Shown here: positions 6,876 to 14,373 of the stretch, piece by piece
Numbering within the stretch: the first letter of the stretch is position 1
Layout of the letters: every line of letters starts with the position of its first letter
Source of the DNA: Bacteroidota bacterium
Lineage (GTDB): Bacteria; Bacteroidota; Rhodothermia; Rhodothermales; JAAAOL01
Assembly (NCBI GenBank): GCA_009908885.1
Contig: JAAAOL010000540.1
Coordinates: 1-23,754, forward strand
Direction: 5' to 3'
DNA: 23,754 nt
Notes under the pieces: model-generated
Database searches by the model: none
What the model was told of the DNA's origin: nothing
Seen by the model: the letters and a program-made list of their open reading frames with translations, nothing else
Position numbers and translations under genes: made by a program

Positions 6876-8480
6876 TCACGCGCTGGCCTCCAGGTCCACC
6901 AGCACGTCACCCGTCATCGCCTCCGGCACGGGCTCGCCCATGAGCGCCAGGATCGTCGGGGCGATGTCGCCCAGCTTGCCATCCCGGATCGGCCCGTCGA
7001 CGCCGTCCTTGATGACGAGGTGCGGCACCAGCGCGGTGGTGTGCGCCGTGTGCGGGCTGCCGTCCGGGTTCTTCATCTTGTCGGCGTTGCCGTGATCGGC
7101 GATGATGTTGACCGAGTAGCCGTGCGCGAGCGCCGCCTCCACGACCTGCTTCGTGCACCGGTCGATGGTCTCGATGGCCTGCACCGCCGCGTCGAAGTCG
7201 CCCGTGTGGCCGACCATGTCCGGGTTGGCGAAGTTGAGGCAGACGAAGTTGTATCGCTCCGTGGCGAGGGCATTAGCGCATTCTTGCGCCACCTTCGGCG
7301 CGCTCATCTCGGGCTGCAGATCGTACGTCGCCACCTTGGGTGAGGGCACCACGATCCGGTCCTCGCCCTTGAAGGGCTGCTCGCGGCCGCCGCTGAAGAA
7401 GTAGGTGACGTGCGGGTACTTCTCCGTCTCGGCCATGCGCAGCTGCGTGCCGCCCCGCTCGGCGAGGGTCTCGCCCAGCGTGTGCGTCAGGTCCAGCTTC
7501 TCGAACGCCACCGGCACGTCGAAGTCCTTGTCGTAGGGCGACATGGTAACGTACAGCAGGTCGTCGAAGTCCTTCACCGCGAAGGGCTGCTTCTCCTCGT
7601 TCGATGCGGGCACGCCCTTCTCGCGGTTCTCTTCCCGGACGCGCTCCATGAAATCGTCCTGCGTGAAGGCGCGCGTGAGCTGACGGGCGCGGTCCGCGCG
7701 GAAGTTGTAGAAGAGGACCGCGTCCCCGTCCTCGATGCGCGTGTTCATGTCGTCATCGTACTCAACGCGGCGTGGCTCGACGAACTCGTCGGTCACGTCG
7801 TCGTCATAGCTGGCCTGGAGCGCCGCCTCGGGGCTGTCGAAGACTTCGCCCTCGCCCTCGGTCAGCAGGCGGTACGCGAGCCGGGTGCGCTGCCAGCGGC
7901 TGTCGCGGTCCATCGCGTAGTAGCGCCCCACGACGCTGACGATGCGCCCGACGCCGATCGCCTCGGCCTGCTCCTGAAATTCCCTCACGTACTCGACGCC
8001 GCCGTGCGGATCCGTGTCGCGCCCGTCGGTGAAGGCGTGAACGCACACTTGCTTAGCATCCAGCCCCTGCTGCTTCGCCAGCTCCAGCAGGGCGAACAGG
8101 TGGCGGTTGTGGCTGTGCACGCCGCCGTCGGAGAAGAGCCCCAGGAGGTGCAGCTTGCTGTCGTTCGCCGCGGCGTGCTGTGCGGCGCCCACCAGCACGT
8201 CGTTCTCGAAGAAGTCGCCGTCCTCGATGGCCTTGTCGATCCGCGTGATCTCCTGGTAGACCACACGCCCGGCGCCCAGGTTCATGTGGCCGACTTCCGA
8301 GTTGCCCATCTGGCCCTCCGGCAAGCCCACGGCCCGGCCCGACGCCTGGAGCGTGGCGTGCGGGTACGTCGCGAAGAGGTGATCGAGAAACGGCTTCTCG
8401 GCGTGATCGATGGCGCTCACCGACGGGTCTTCGGCGAGGCCGTAGCCGTCGAGGATGATGAGGATGTGACGAGCTTCCAT
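6876..8480 (-). CDS. gpmI: 2,3-bisphosphoglycerate-independent phosphoglycerate mutase
   Basis: 534 residues, slightly longer than the usual 510-515. The enzyme interconverts 3- and 2-phosphoglycerate in glycolysis and gluconeogenesis in the cytoplasm, using two Mn ions. Visible features are the first metal Asp (LIILDGYGL, residue 11), the phosphoserine nucleophile Ser61 (GQMGNSEVGHMNLGAGR), the substrate loop HAFTDGRDTDP, YYAMDRDSRW, the metal-binding NFANPDMVGHTGD and IADHGNADKM, and the terminal HTAHTTALVPHLV. All active-site motifs are intact. The ATG at 8480 has no clear ribosome site; the bases before it are heptameric repeats. The last ~35 codons recur as two degenerate downstream fragments (6144-6266 and 5704-5786). 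Confidence 0.97.
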   Translation of the reverse strand: MEARHILIILDGYGLAEDPSVSAIDHAEKPFLDHLFATYPHATLQASGRAVGLPEGQMGNSEVGHMNLGAGRVVYQEITRIDKAIEDGDFFENDVLVGAAQHAAANDSKLHLLGLFSDGGVHSHNRHLFALLELAKQQGLDAKQVCVHAFTDGRDTDPHGGVEYVREFQEQAEAIGVGRIVSVVGRYYAMDRDSRWQRTRLAYRLLTEGEGEVFDSPEAALQASYDDDVTDEFVEPRRVEYDDDMNTRIEDGDAVLFYNFRADRARQLTRAFTQDDFMERVREENREKGVPASNEEKQPFAVKDFDDLLYVTMSPYDKDFDVPVAFEKLDLTHTLGETLAERGGTQLRMAETEKYPHVTYFFSGGREQPFKGEDRIVVPSPKVATYDLQPEMSAPKVAQECANALATERYNFVCLNFANPDMVGHTGDFDAAVQAIETIDRCTKQVVEAALAHGYSVNIIADHGNADKMKNPDGSPHTAHTTALVPHLVIKDGVDGPIRDGKLGDIAPTILALMGEPVPEAMTGDVLVDLEASA

Positions 8481-8482
8481 GG

Positions 8483-8517
8483 TCGGATTTTCGATGTTCG
8501 ATGTGGGATTTTCGATG
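8483..8517. repeat. Heptameric tandem repeat, TTCGATG family, gpmI-proximal array
   Basis: Five contiguous 7-bp units: TCGGATT, TTCGATG, TTCGATG, TGGGATT, TTCGATG. It abuts the gpmI start codon at 8480 and therefore forms the 5' leader of that gene. A second array of the same family lies at 8664-8698. Confidence 0.7.
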
Positions 8518-8558
8518 TGCTAGCTGTGCGGAACCGGCCCGTGCGCGCCTGAACAACC

Positions 8559-8609
8559 CTAGACCTCGCAGGTCACCGGCGGAAACGAGCGCTTCTCGCA
8601 GGACTGCAT
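8559..8609 (-). CDS. Possible 16-codon leader ORF upstream of gpmI
   Basis: An ATG at 8609 follows a consensus-length Shine-Dalgarno sequence AAGGAGGT (8627-8620) with 10 bases between. It opens a 16-codon frame, MQSCEKRSFPPVTCEV, ending in TAG at 8559. gpmI begins 78 bases further on. The peptide has no recognisable family. The same frame is also open upstream (IGDIKEVLAL) back to a TGA, so this could instead be the tail of a lost gene. Such a strong ribosome site is rare in this window, where most starts have weak ones. Confidence 0.22.
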   Translation of the reverse strand: MQSCEKRSFPPVTCEV

Positions 8610-8663
8610 GAGGGCCAGAACCTCCTTGATGTCGCCGATTCAGCCCGCACCGTTTCATGCATC

Positions 8664-8698
8664 TTCGATGTTCGATGTCGGATGTTCGATTTCGATGC
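8664..8698. repeat. Heptameric tandem repeat, TTCGATG family, second array
   Basis: Five contiguous 7-bp units: TTCGATG, TTCGATG, TCGGATG, TTCGATT, TCGATGC. It has the same unit and orientation as the array at 8483-8517, so the two bracket the central part of the gpmI-nth spacer. Confidence 0.7.
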
Positions 8699-8713
8699 GT
8701 CCCTATTCCCCCT

Positions 8714-8762
8714 TCGACAATCGACCCTCGACAATCGACCCTCGACCCTCGACCCTCGACAA
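8714..8762. repeat. Heptameric tandem repeat, TCGAC(AA/CC) family
   Basis: Seven exact 7-bp units: TCGACAA, TCGACCC, TCGACAA, TCGACCC, TCGACCC, TCGACCC, TCGACAA. The array ends one base before the stop codon of nth (8763-8765), so it is the immediate 3' flank of that gene. The sequence differs from the TTCGATG arrays but the period is the same. Confidence 0.85.
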
Positions 8763-9605
8763 TCAGTTGACACGGAAGTCCTTGACCTGCTTGGTCGTCG
8801 CGCCCGTCTTGGCGTCGAAGACGTTCATCGAGCCGCAGCGCGGGCAGGCGATCTGCTCCACGTCGTAGCGGTCCACGTGGGTGGCCGGGTCGTCGAAGTA
8901 GTGGTCGCGCGTCTTGCAGTAGTAGCGGCCTTTTTTCGGGTCGAGGGCGTCGAGCGGGTCGGGCAGCTTCTGGAGGCGTTCGTAGTAGACGCAGGCGTCC
9001 GTCAGCGGGCAGGCGTCGCACTTCGGATTGCGGGCGGTGCAGGTGTAGCGCCCGTGCAGAATCAGCAGGTGATGCGCCTCGCCCCAGTCGGCCTTCGGGA
9101 TGACGCGCTTGAGCTGGCGCTCCACGGCGTGCGGCGTGGTGGCGTCCTTGACGAGCCCGATGCGATTCGCCACGCGGAAGACGTGCGTATCCACCGGCAG
9201 CGCGTCTACGTCGAACGCGACGGAGGCGACGACCTGCGCCGTCTTGCGGCCCACGCCGGGCAGCTTCATCAGGTCCTTGACGCCGCTCGGAATCTGCCCG
9301 CCGAATGCGTCCAGCGCCGTCTGCGCCATGCCGACGAGGTGCTTCGACTTGTTGTTGGGATAGGTGACCGACTTGATGAGCGGGTAGACCTGCTCGGGCG
9401 TGGCCGCGGCCAGATCCTCCAGCGTCGGAAACGCCTCGAACAGATCCGGCGTGACCATGTTGACGCGGGCGTCGGTGCACTGGGCCGACAGGATGACGGC
9501 GATGATCAGCTCGTATTCATTGCGGTAGCGAAGTTCAGTCTCGGGGCTCGGAATGTTGTCCCGGAGCCGGTCGAGGGTGATCCGGGCGCGCTCGGTGCGG
9601 TTCAC
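8763..9605 (-). CDS. nth: Endonuclease III (bifunctional DNA glycosylase/AP lyase) with extra C-terminal domain
   Basis: 280 residues from a GTG at 9605; E. coli Nth has 211. It removes oxidised pyrimidines and cleaves the abasic site in base-excision repair. The helix-hairpin-helix LPGVGRKTA carries the catalytic Lys121, and VDTHVFRVANR carries Asp139. The [4Fe-4S] ligands Cys189, 196, 199 and 205 have the exact C-x6-C-x2-C-x5-C spacing. About 70 residues follow the cluster and are not part of the normal enzyme. They contain Cys230, His235 and a CPRC pair (Cys254/257) that could form a small zinc site. GTG is chosen because VNRTERARI aligns with the usual MNKAKR start; the same frame is open far upstream but overlaps the divergent gene. 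No good ribosome site is seen. Confidence 0.93.
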   Translation of the reverse strand: MNRTERARITLDRLRDNIPSPETELRYRNEYELIIAVILSAQCTDARVNMVTPDLFEAFPTLEDLAAATPEQVYPLIKSVTYPNNKSKHLVGMAQTALDAFGGQIPSGVKDLMKLPGVGRKTAQVVASVAFDVDALPVDTHVFRVANRIGLVKDATTPHAVERQLKRVIPKADWGEAHHLLILHGRYTCTARNPKCDACPLTDACVYYERLQKLPDPLDALDPKKGRYYCKTRDHYFDDPATHVDRYDVEQIACPRCGSMNVFDAKTGATTKQVKDFRVN

Positions 9606-9740
9606 AGGCAGCAGGGTGGGTCGGTGGATGACGGTCGAGTCAAGGTACGTGGCAGGAGCGTTCGTACGGGGCGCGACGCTTGAATCTTCCCGTAACTTGG
9701 GCGGTATGCGTCCCTGCCATTCGCCTTGCCCCGATGTTGC

Positions 9741-11012
9741 ATGCGCATGCCATTTCGCCGTTCCCCCGGCCTCGCCCTGCTGCTGCTCCTGCTGCTCATC
9801 GGCACGCGTCCCAGCGCGGCGCAGACCGGGCCCGACTCCCTCTCCCACCAGGCCCAGATCTCGCTGCTCACCATCCTCCCGGGCGATGCGGTCTATTCCC
9901 TCTTCGGCCACAGCGCCATCCGCATCCAGGACCCGGCGCACGGCCTCGACTGGACCTACAACTACGGCACGTTCGACTTCGGCGACCCGCTGACGTTCGT
10001 TCCTAAATTTGCCTATGGCCGGCTGGATTACTTCCTCTCGGTCAAGTCGTTCGCGCGCGAGGTGCGGTTCTACTGGCAGGTGGAGCGGCGGCCCATCCTG
10101 GAACAGGTGCTGACGCTCACGCCGGATCAGCGGCAGCAGGTGTACGCCTTTCTGCAGACGAACGCGCTGCCGGAGAATCGCTACTACCGCTACGACTTCT
10201 TCTTCGACAACTGCTCCACGCGGCTGCGCGACGTGATGGAGGCGGCGCTGGGCGAGAACGTCCGCTTCGCCGCGATGCCGGACCCGGACGCGAGCTTCCG
10301 CCACCTGCTGGACCCGTACCTCGTGGAGGATCCGTTTCTGGACCTGGGGATGGACCTGCTGCTGGGCACCCCGGCGGACCGGGAGGCCTCATCGCGGGAG
10401 GCGGCCTATTTGCCGATGTACCTGAAGGAGGCGTTCGACCACGCGACGGTGCGCAGGGACGGCACGTGGCAGCCGCTCGTGGCGCGAACAGACACGGTGG
10501 TCTGGTCCGAGGCCGCCGCGACGCCCGTGCCGTCCCCGCCGTGGCCACAACTCCTCGGCTGGGGGCTGCTGGCGCTCGGCCTCGGCCTCTCCGTGCGCGA
10601 CCTGCGGCGTGGGCCGAAAGCCCCGCAGCGGCGCTGGTTCGACGCGGTGCTGTTCGGCGTCGCGGGTGTGGCCGGGCTGCTGATCGCGTTCCTGTGGGGC
10701 CTCTCCGAGCACGCGGTGACGAAGGACAACGTGGACCTGCTCTGGGCGTGGCCTACCCACCTGATCGCGGCGGGGCTGCTCCTGCGCCGCTCCCGCCCCG
10801 CCTGGCTGCGGGGCTACCTGGGTGCTGCGGCCCTCGCAGCCGGGCTGGTGGTCGTCACGTGGATGCTCTGGCCCTTCCTGCACCCCGCCGTCCTGCCGAT
10901 CCTACTTCTCCTGGTCGTGCGCGGTGGAGCCTACGCCGTCCCCTTCCAGGACGCGACCAACCAGGCTAGTCCCGAAGAAGCGGAAGAGACGGTCGCAAAT
11001 CCTGCGCCGTGA
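9741..11012 (+). CDS. DUF4105 / Lnb N-terminal domain membrane protein
   Basis: About 423 residues from the ATG at 9741; a second ATG at 9747 is equally possible. An N-terminal signal sequence (LALLLLLLLIG, ending SAAQ) precedes a periplasmic DUF4105 domain (PF13387). Its landmarks are LFGHSAIRI with His57 and FFDNCSTRLRD with Cys158, a His/Cys pair like that of NlpC/P60-type catalytic folds. From about residue 260 there are five hydrophobic segments, so the C-terminal half sits in the inner membrane. I recall that DUF4105 proteins have been linked to Lnb, a lipoprotein N-acyltransferase of Bacteroides. If so, this would complete lipoprotein acylation, and this window does encode a lipoprotein. 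The exact substrate here is inference. It is divergent from nth. Confidence 0.82.
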   Translation: MRMPFRRSPGLALLLLLLLIGTRPSAAQTGPDSLSHQAQISLLTILPGDAVYSLFGHSAIRIQDPAHGLDWTYNYGTFDFGDPLTFVPKFAYGRLDYFLSVKSFAREVRFYWQVERRPILEQVLTLTPDQRQQVYAFLQTNALPENRYYRYDFFFDNCSTRLRDVMEAALGENVRFAAMPDPDASFRHLLDPYLVEDPFLDLGMDLLLGTPADREASSREAAYLPMYLKEAFDHATVRRDGTWQPLVARTDTVVWSEAAATPVPSPPWPQLLGWGLLALGLGLSVRDLRRGPKAPQRRWFDAVLFGVAGVAGLLIAFLWGLSEHAVTKDNVDLLWAWPTHLIAAGLLLRRSRPAWLRGYLGAAALAAGLVVVTWMLWPFLHPAVLPILLLLVVRGGAYAVPFQDATNQASPEEAEETVANPAP

Positions 11013-11060
11013 CGATCCGCCCGGGCGTGCGAGAACCTGCTGCCGAGCGCTGATACAGCA

Positions 11061-11088
11061 CAGGCGCCCCTCGACGGAGGGACGCCTG
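11061..11088. terminator. Hairpin between convergent genes, likely bidirectional terminator
   Basis: CAGGCG-C-CCCTC (11061-11072) pairs with GAGGG-A-CGCCTG (11077-11088), 11 base pairs with a single C/A mismatch and a GACG loop. It lies in the 101-base gap between the stops of the DUF4105 gene and the pseudokinase gene. There is no T-run on either side, so intrinsic termination would be non-canonical. Confidence 0.6.
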
Positions 11089-11113
11089 CGTACGTCTGCT
11101 GGGTGTGGAGGGG

Positions 11114-13984
11114 CTAGCGCTTGTACTGGATGTAGAGCGTATGCCGCACCTTGACCGGCTCGCCGTCGATGGTGCCGGGCTCGAAGCGGGCTTCGCGAAT
11201 GACGCGTAGCGCCTCCTCGTCGCAGCCGTGGCCGAGGCCCCGCATCACTTCGGCATTCTGCACGCTGCCGTTCTCATCGACGACGAACTGCACGTAGACG
11301 CGGCCCTCCACGTTCTGCGCGTACGCCTCTTCCGGATAGCGCACTTTGCGGTGCAGCGCGGCCAGTCCGCCGACGAGCTTCGGCGGCTGCTCGGCCACGA
11401 GGTAGACGCCCTCGTCCGTCACGTTCTCCGACTGCTCCTGCTCCGCGCTCGCTTCTGCTTGCTGCTGCTGTTGGGCCTGCAGCGCGCGGCGCGCCTCCTC
11501 GATCTTCTGCTGGGCGTATGAATCGTCCGGGCGCTGCTCCAGGGCGCTCTCGTAGCTGGCGATGGCGGCGTCGAAGTTGCCCTGCGCGAGATACGTGTCG
11601 CCCTGGCCGCGGAAGTACTGGTAGCGCTGCGACTGCGCCTCGGCGGCGCGTCGGGCTTCCTGGGCACGGGCGAGGCCCTGCTGCGCCGCCTGGTCGTCCG
11701 GCTCGATCTCCAGGGCGCTCTGGTATTCATCGACGGCCTCGGCGCACTGGCCCTGTTCGCAGAGCTGGTTGGCGCGGGTGATCAGACGCTGAAAGTCCTC
11801 TTCGGCCTCAGCCTCGCTCATGCGCGAAGCGATCTCATTGAGGCGGTTCTGGGCGTAACGGTCGCCGGGACGGTACTCCAGCGCCTCCTCGAACTTGCGC
11901 TGCGCGGCCTCCAGGTCGCCCTGCCGCAGGAGCGCATCCCCCTGCTGGCGGTAGCTGGTATAGAGCTGTTCGTTGAGCGCTTCCTCGTCGCTCTGACCGT
12001 CACTCCCGGCCTCGGCGGATGCCGTGTTCATGGCTTCCGAGGCCTGCTCCGCCTTCGCGATGGCGGCAGAGTCGGCCTGCGGGTTGAGGCGAGCGGCCTG
12101 CATGTAGGCGCGGTTGGCCTCCGCGAAGAAGCGGAGCGCCTCGTTCGATTCGCCCGCCTGTAGCAGCGAGTCGCCCCGCTGGTAGCGCGAGTCGCCCGCC
12201 TGGAGCTGTTCGAGGTACGCCTGTTGCTCCCGTTCGGCGATGCGGTCTTCGAGTTCGGTGACGCGCTCGGCCACGGTCTCGTCGGCCTGGAAGCTGAGCG
12301 CCTGCTCGTATTCGTTCTTGGCGGCCTCGAACTCTGCCCGCTCGAACAGCGAGTCGCCCCGGGCCTTGTAGTAGGCGAAGCGGTCGCCTTCGCCGCCGGG
12401 GTTCATCACCAGATAGCCGCCGAGCGACGCGATGACGACGACGGCCAGCACGGCGGCCAGCACGGAGATGCTGCCGCGGGACGTTTCCTTCTTGCGCGAC
12501 GCTCTGGAACGACTGCGGGCGGCGCGGTCCGGGGCGGGTGCTGCCACGGGCTCGGGCGCTGCGTCGTCCTCGGCCACCGGAGCGACGTCTGCCTCCTCGT
12601 CCTCGTCGGCGATGTCGTCAGCCTCAGCCTCTACCGGCTCGGCCTCTGCGTCGGCGTCGGCCTCCGCGAGGTCGTCCTCGGCGGCGTCGGGAGCCTCCTC
12701 TTCGAACGAGGGCGGGGAGGTCATGAGGATCGTATCGTCCGTCTCGACGGCGGCCTCGTCGTCCGCGACGGGTTCGTCTGCAACCGCCTCGGCGTCGTCT
12801 GTCTCGGTCTCGGCGACTCCATCGGCGAAGGACTCCTGCGTCGGCGCGTCGGGGTCGAGCATCTCCTCGGACGCATCGCCCGTCTCCTCGGCGGCGGCCT
12901 CCTGGTCCGCCTCCGCCAGGTCGTCCTCGTCCGCCGCTGTCATCTCGGCGGCTTGGCCAGCGACATCCGCTTCGGGCTCGTCCGCCTCCTCGGACGCGTC
13001 CGGGGCGTCGCCGTCGAACTGCTCGGCCATGGCGATGGCGGAGGCCGCGGCCGTTGCGGTTTCCGTGGCCTCGTCGCCCTCGGCGGTCGTCGCGGGGCGG
13101 CCTTCCTTGATGTCTTTACGCTTGGCGAGCGAGAGGAGCTGGTCTTGCAGCGCCTCGGCGGTGCGGGTGCGCTCGGCGGGCTCCATGGCGAGCGCATCGT
13201 GCAGCATCTCGCGCAGCTGCGCCGGCACGCCGCCGATCTGCTCCAGCAGCCCCGGCACGGGGTCGGCCTCCAGGCGCTCGTAGGCGGCGGGCAGCGTGTC
13301 GCCCGTCATCATGTAGTAGAGCGTGGCGGCTACGCCGTAGACGTCCGTCCACGGTCCCTGCGGCCCCTCGGCGAGATACTGCTCCGGCGCGGCGAAGCCG
13401 TCCTCGGCCAGCAGGTGCGGCTTCTTCATCCGACGCGCCAGCATGGCCTGCGCCATCCGGAAGTCGATGAGCAGGGGACGCCCGCTCTTGGCCAGGAAGA
13501 CGGCCTCCGGCGTGATGCCCGCGTGGATCAGGTCTTCGCCGTGCGCCACCTTCAGCCCGTTCAGCACCGGCATGATGATGCCCAGCGCGGTCTTGGGCGC
13601 CAGCTTGCCGCCCTGCTGCTTGAGGACGGACGACAGCATCGCCCCGGCGTGGTGCTCCAGCGCGCGGTAGGCCGTGCCGTTGGCCTCGAACCGCTGCACC
13701 TCGCGCACCAGGTTCTGGTGATCCAGCGCGGCCAGCGCCTCGGCCTCCTGTATGAACTGCTCCAGTCCATACTGGTACAGCTCCTCGTCGGTCGCCTCCC
13801 AGACGAGCTGGGTGCTCCCTTCCTCGCGGCGGGCCAGGGTACGGGGGAAATATTCCTTGAGGACGACCTGGTCCTCTGTCATCAGGTCCCAGGCCTGGTA
13901 CGTAACTTCGAAGGGCCGGTCCTCGTCGAGGACGCGACCGATAGCATACTGGTCTTCCAGTACGGTTAAGCGTGGCAGAATCAT
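11114..13984 (-). CDS. Membrane-spanning pseudokinase with TPR repeats and TonB C-terminal domain
   Basis: 956 residues. Residues 12-285 have a Ser/Thr kinase fold with a conserved VLKEYFP Lys43, but the Gly-rich loop is replaced by LDEDRPFEVTY. HRD has become HAG (154-156), the following Asn is lost (TPEAVF), and DFG has become DFR (174-176). It should therefore not transfer phosphate by the normal mechanism. Residues 300-485 are an Asp/Glu/Ala-rich linker, ending in a basic stretch (SRSRASRKK) before one membrane helix (505-526). Residues 535-835 carry several TPR-like repeats (GDSLFERAEFEAAKNEYEQAL, GDLEAAQRKFEEALEYRPGD, GNFDAAIASYESALEQRPDD). Residues 865-956 are a TonB_C domain (YPEEAYAQNVEGRVYVQFVV, ARFEPGTIDGEPVKVRHTL). 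The kinase-like part is cytoplasmic and the TPR/TonB_C part periplasmic. It probably relays a signal or scaffolds envelope partners. Confidence 0.9.
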   Translation of the reverse strand: MILPRLTVLEDQYAIGRVLDEDRPFEVTYQAWDLMTEDQVVLKEYFPRTLARREEGSTQLVWEATDEELYQYGLEQFIQEAEALAALDHQNLVREVQRFEANGTAYRALEHHAGAMLSSVLKQQGGKLAPKTALGIIMPVLNGLKVAHGEDLIHAGITPEAVFLAKSGRPLLIDFRMAQAMLARRMKKPHLLAEDGFAAPEQYLAEGPQGPWTDVYGVAATLYYMMTGDTLPAAYERLEADPVPGLLEQIGGVPAQLREMLHDALAMEPAERTRTAEALQDQLLSLAKRKDIKEGRPATTAEGDEATETATAAASAIAMAEQFDGDAPDASEEADEPEADVAGQAAEMTAADEDDLAEADQEAAAEETGDASEEMLDPDAPTQESFADGVAETETDDAEAVADEPVADDEAAVETDDTILMTSPPSFEEEAPDAAEDDLAEADADAEAEPVEAEADDIADEDEEADVAPVAEDDAAPEPVAAPAPDRAARSRSRASRKKETSRGSISVLAAVLAVVVIASLGGYLVMNPGGEGDRFAYYKARGDSLFERAEFEAAKNEYEQALSFQADETVAERVTELEDRIAEREQQAYLEQLQAGDSRYQRGDSLLQAGESNEALRFFAEANRAYMQAARLNPQADSAAIAKAEQASEAMNTASAEAGSDGQSDEEALNEQLYTSYRQQGDALLRQGDLEAAQRKFEEALEYRPGDRYAQNRLNEIASRMSEAEAEEDFQRLITRANQLCEQGQCAEAVDEYQSALEIEPDDQAAQQGLARAQEARRAAEAQSQRYQYFRGQGDTYLAQGNFDAAIASYESALEQRPDDSYAQQKIEEARRALQAQQQQQAEASAEQEQSENVTDEGVYLVAEQPPKLVGGLAALHRKVRYPEEAYAQNVEGRVYVQFVVDENGSVQNAEVMRGLGHGCDEEALRVIREARFEPGTIDGEPVKVRHTLYIQYKR

Positions 13985-14373
13985 GATGGAAGCTCCACTC
14001 TGCGTCGGTAGAGACTAGCACATACGGACGATGCGACTGAGGGCCCGACCACGAAGCCGGGGAACTCTCAGCATAGCGGCTGTGGGAACCGTTACGGCAG
14101 CAGCGCATCCGGCGGCTCGAACCGGCCCTAGTATACGCGTTTCGCCAATGCACTCACAAGCCGTTTCAGTATATCGACGCGTGTCCTCAATACTTAACTC
14201 CTTGCTTTAACGACTTTCCAGCGCCCGCCTTTTCCGACGGGGGAGGACGGTCCGTTCGGCGCTCGCCGCGTGAGCCTCACCGCAGCGCCCTGTCCACTCG
14301 TCGCAGCGCCCTTTCGCCGAGGTGCTGCTGCCGTATGTTGTACCTCGCACGATGCACCGCCCCTCGCTCTGCC
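13985..14373. other. Divergent intergenic region between pseudokinase and histidine kinase genes
   Basis: This 389-base spacer holds one good promoter candidate for the pseudokinase gene (14130-14159), which would give a leader of about 140 bases. It also contains an A/T-richer patch around 14155-14215. On the plus strand TATGTTGT at 14334-14341 is a weak Bacteroidota-type promoter candidate for the histidine kinase and favours its start at 14374. No RNA gene, riboswitch or repeat was recognised. Confidence 0.5.
14130..14159 (-). promoter_or_regulatory. Probable promoter of the pseudokinase gene
   Basis: On the minus strand TTGTGA (14159-14154) and TATACT (14135-14130) are separated by 18 bases and match the sigma-70 type consensus at 4/6 and 5/6. 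The start codon at 13984 would follow a leader of roughly 140 bases. A GGAG ribosome site lies about 10 bases before that start. Confidence 0.45.

Noticed and set aside
7410..8552. 380-codon plus-strand frame across gpmI
   Set aside because: It is antisense to an unmistakable gpmI, has Val/Leu/His/Arg shadow composition and matches no family.
8714..8762. Possible CRISPR array
   Set aside because: The units are contiguous 7-mers with no spacers, and no cas genes are present.
9606..10304. Upstream extension of nth to 10304
   Set aside because: It runs antisense through the DUF4105 gene and has no similarity to endonuclease III; the family start aligns with the GTG at 9605.
12224..13969. 581-codon plus-strand frame opposite the pseudokinase
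   Set aside because: Composition is a mirror of the acidic/TPR gene on the minus strand, with no recognisable domain.
13985..14373. Riboswitch or RNA gene in the pseudokinase leader
   Set aside because: No conserved riboswitch core or tRNA-like fold could be recognised by eye.
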